Below, in pieces: positions 62,991 to 64,000 of a DNA stretch of 64,000 nucleotides; within the stretch, counting starts at the first letter, position 1, and each line of letters opens with the position of its first letter. The notes beneath the pieces were generated by a model. That model saw only the letters and a program-made list of their open reading frames with translations, did no database searches and was not told where the DNA came from. A program made the translations under genes and the position numbers. Origin of the DNA: CBDFKY01 sp965248995 (GTDB lineage: Bacteria > Pseudomonadota > Alphaproteobacteria > Rickettsiales > UBA998); NCBI GenBank assembly GCA_965248995.1, contig CBDFKY010000022.1, positions 274,545 to 338,544 on the forward strand, written 5' to 3'.

Positions 62991-63276
62991 TTATTTCTTA
63001 TCGCTGTCGCCGCAATCCCACATTTCCCGTGACTGGTAATTGGCGCTGAACGGGTCGTTTTTCCCTTTGATCCCGCCACTGCGGGCACAGTAAGACGCCT
63101 GATGTTCCTTATCGTTCTTTTTGATGGATAGGTCCGGATCCCCGAAATGGACGACTTTTTCCTTTATCACCTTATCTCCCTCCACTTCCTTCACGGTGCG
63201 CATGCTTCACGGTGCGCATGAATTTTTTATCTTTCCGGCTGCTGGCCGTAACCTTGCTTTGCGTGATATGAGACAT
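62991..63276 (-). pseudogene. Small conserved protein broken by a 16-bp tandem duplication
   Basis: From ATG 63276 (AGGAAA upstream) the frame reads MSHITQSKVTASSRKDKKFM then RTVK and shifts at the duplication. In the second copy's frame it continues RTVKEVEGDKVIKEKVVHFG, then DPDLSIKKNDKEHQASYCAR, then SGGIKGKNDPFSANYQSREM to a stop at 62991. The repeat CTTCACGGTGCGCATG occurs twice in tandem at 63189-63204 and 63205-63220. Removing one copy gives one continuous frame. The C-terminal part resembles a small family seen in phages and bacteria (GDPDMxIKKN...SGGIKG), which I cannot name. A start at 63203 might still give a 70-residue product. Confidence 0.7.
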
Positions 63277-63413
63277 GGACTGTTTCCTCAAAATGGTGAT
63301 GAACTCCTTAAATGGTAGGGAGGCAGGCATAAGGATTCACTGCAAAACCCGGTGAGATTCGGAGAGTCAGGAGGTGCTTGCAGTGCTATCATTAAGCCGC
63401 TACAACTCCCTGC

Positions 63414-64000
63414 ATGAAGTTGAAAACGCGCATCGCCCTTGCGGCACTGTCCATGCGTTCCGGCGCCCGCAGCCTGACGGAAGCACTGCTTCGCTCACCT
63501 GTGTACGTGCCCACCTGGCCGATTTCTCCGGCAGTCGGCAGGAAGATCATCAAGCGGCAGTTCACCTTTTGCGGCCAGACGATCGAGATGCCGGACACGA
63601 TCCGCTGGTCCGCCGAAGAAGCGGGAATCGACTGGCACCGGGAGTTTTTCTCTTATACATGGCTGCAGGACGTTGCGGCTATCCAGAGCGATAAGATCGC
63701 CGGCAGTTTCTCGCGGGAGTTCATCAATGCGTTTACCCTGATCGGGCGGGACGAAGAAGTGCATCACTCCGCATGGGAAGCGGAAGTGGTAGGTGAACGG
63801 CTGACGCACTGGCTTTATTACCGTCATTTCGTCCTGAAAGGCGGCAGCTCCAAATTTTATGCCCGCTACCAGCGTTCCCTGCTCCGCCATGCCGCCCTTA
63901 TTTACGAGCGGCTGGACGAAGCGCCGGAAACGCTCGGCCCCAATGCGCTGAAAGGCTTGATCGCGGCGAGCAGCATCCTGCCGCCGCTCGCTTTCATCCT
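63414..64000 (+). CDS. Heparinase II/III-like protein, N-terminal part (cut by window end)
   Basis: 196 residues are visible from ATG 63414 (MKLKTRIALAALSMRSGARS). The segment WLQDVAAIQSDKIAGSFSRE, followed by FINAFTLIGRDEEVHHSAWE and EVVGERLTHWLYYRHFVLKG, fits the alpha-helical N-terminal toroid of alphaproteobacterial heparinase II/III-family proteins, found near rsmB/purH. The catalytic beta-sandwich domain is beyond the window, so the assignment is provisional. Confidence 0.65.
   Translation, partial: MKLKTRIALAALSMRSGARSLTEALLRSPVYVPTWPISPAVGRKIIKRQFTFCGQTIEMPDTIRWSAEEAGIDWHREFFSYTWLQDVAAIQSDKIAGSFSREFINAFTLIGRDEEVHHSAWEAEVVGERLTHWLYYRHFVLKGGSSKFYARYQRSLLRHAALIYERLDEAPETLGPNALKGLIAASSILPPLAFI

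Overview
This 64 kb window looks like a chromosomal segment of an alphaproteobacterium. Evidence: the alaC-like/hom/glpX order, an adjacent pair of gene-transfer-agent tail genes (orfg12/orfg13 type, DUF2460/DUF2163), TrmFO, an NtrY-type kinase, an NtrC-free metE/metX block, class I PHA synthase, and an rpoZ-rpiB-glyA operon. A lone tRNA-Ile(GAT) lies outside any rRNA operon. I cannot assign genus; a deep-branching order is a guess. Most of the window is compact housekeeping DNA. The part from about 10 to 24 kb is AT-richer, full of mobile DNA and broken genes, and ends at a tRNA-Gly with an integrase remnant, so I read it as a decaying genomic island.

Layout. 1-6.0 kb: type II secretion/type IV pilus-like operon (GspE end, GspF, PilM/N- or GspL-like, PilO/GspM-like, periplasmic Pro/Ala-rich protein). 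6.1-10.2 kb, minus strand: methyltransferase-like protein, 2OG-Fe(II) oxygenase, YchF, exported MsrA, DUF4142. 10.3-13.7 kb: small orphan genes, DoxX, an acidic unknown protein and a glycosyltransferase. 14.0-23.9 kb: broken mazF, then an array of one full-length and two shortened RTX/EF-hand proteins, each preceded by a small membrane protein, cut up by an IS1595-type transposon with passenger genes, an IS630 remnant, an IS5-type remnant and twin-hairpin elements. 24-38.4 kb: trmFO, algH, parE, PEBP, a MITE-split gene, glpX, hom, aminotransferase, lipoprotein, carB. 38.6-41.5 kb: MNT-HEPN-GIY-YIG operon and a second RTX protein. 41.7-43.1 kb: two GTA-like genes. 43.2-50.6 kb: phaC (three frameshifts), dxs, metE (two frameshifts), metX. 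50.7-64 kb: unknown 510-residue protein, NtrY, rplM-rpsI, argC and gamma-carbonic anhydrase, a response regulator/PP2C phosphatase, tRNA-Ile, rpoZ-rpiB-glyA, lipA, and the start of a heparinase II/III-like gene.

The most interesting structures are these. (1) The RTX array: conserved DNA blocks alternate with variable blocks, and each variable block holds most of a small membrane protein plus the N-terminus of the next RTX protein. That is the layout expected of a shuffled effector/immunity-type system with silent cassettes, although its function is unknown. (2) Twin-hairpin elements: two copies with unrelated hairpin stems but the same architecture and an almost identical 11-nt linker, each inserted exactly at a TA in a gene whose frame is restored when the element is removed. 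Their ends resemble the end of the resident IS630 element. (3) A 2,013-bp IS1595-type transposon with perfect inverted repeats, an 8-bp target duplication and two unknown passenger genes, sitting inside one of the membrane-protein genes. Several single-base frameshifts (phaC, metE, mazF, RTX copy 2) are either pseudogenes or sequencing errors and need raw-read confirmation.
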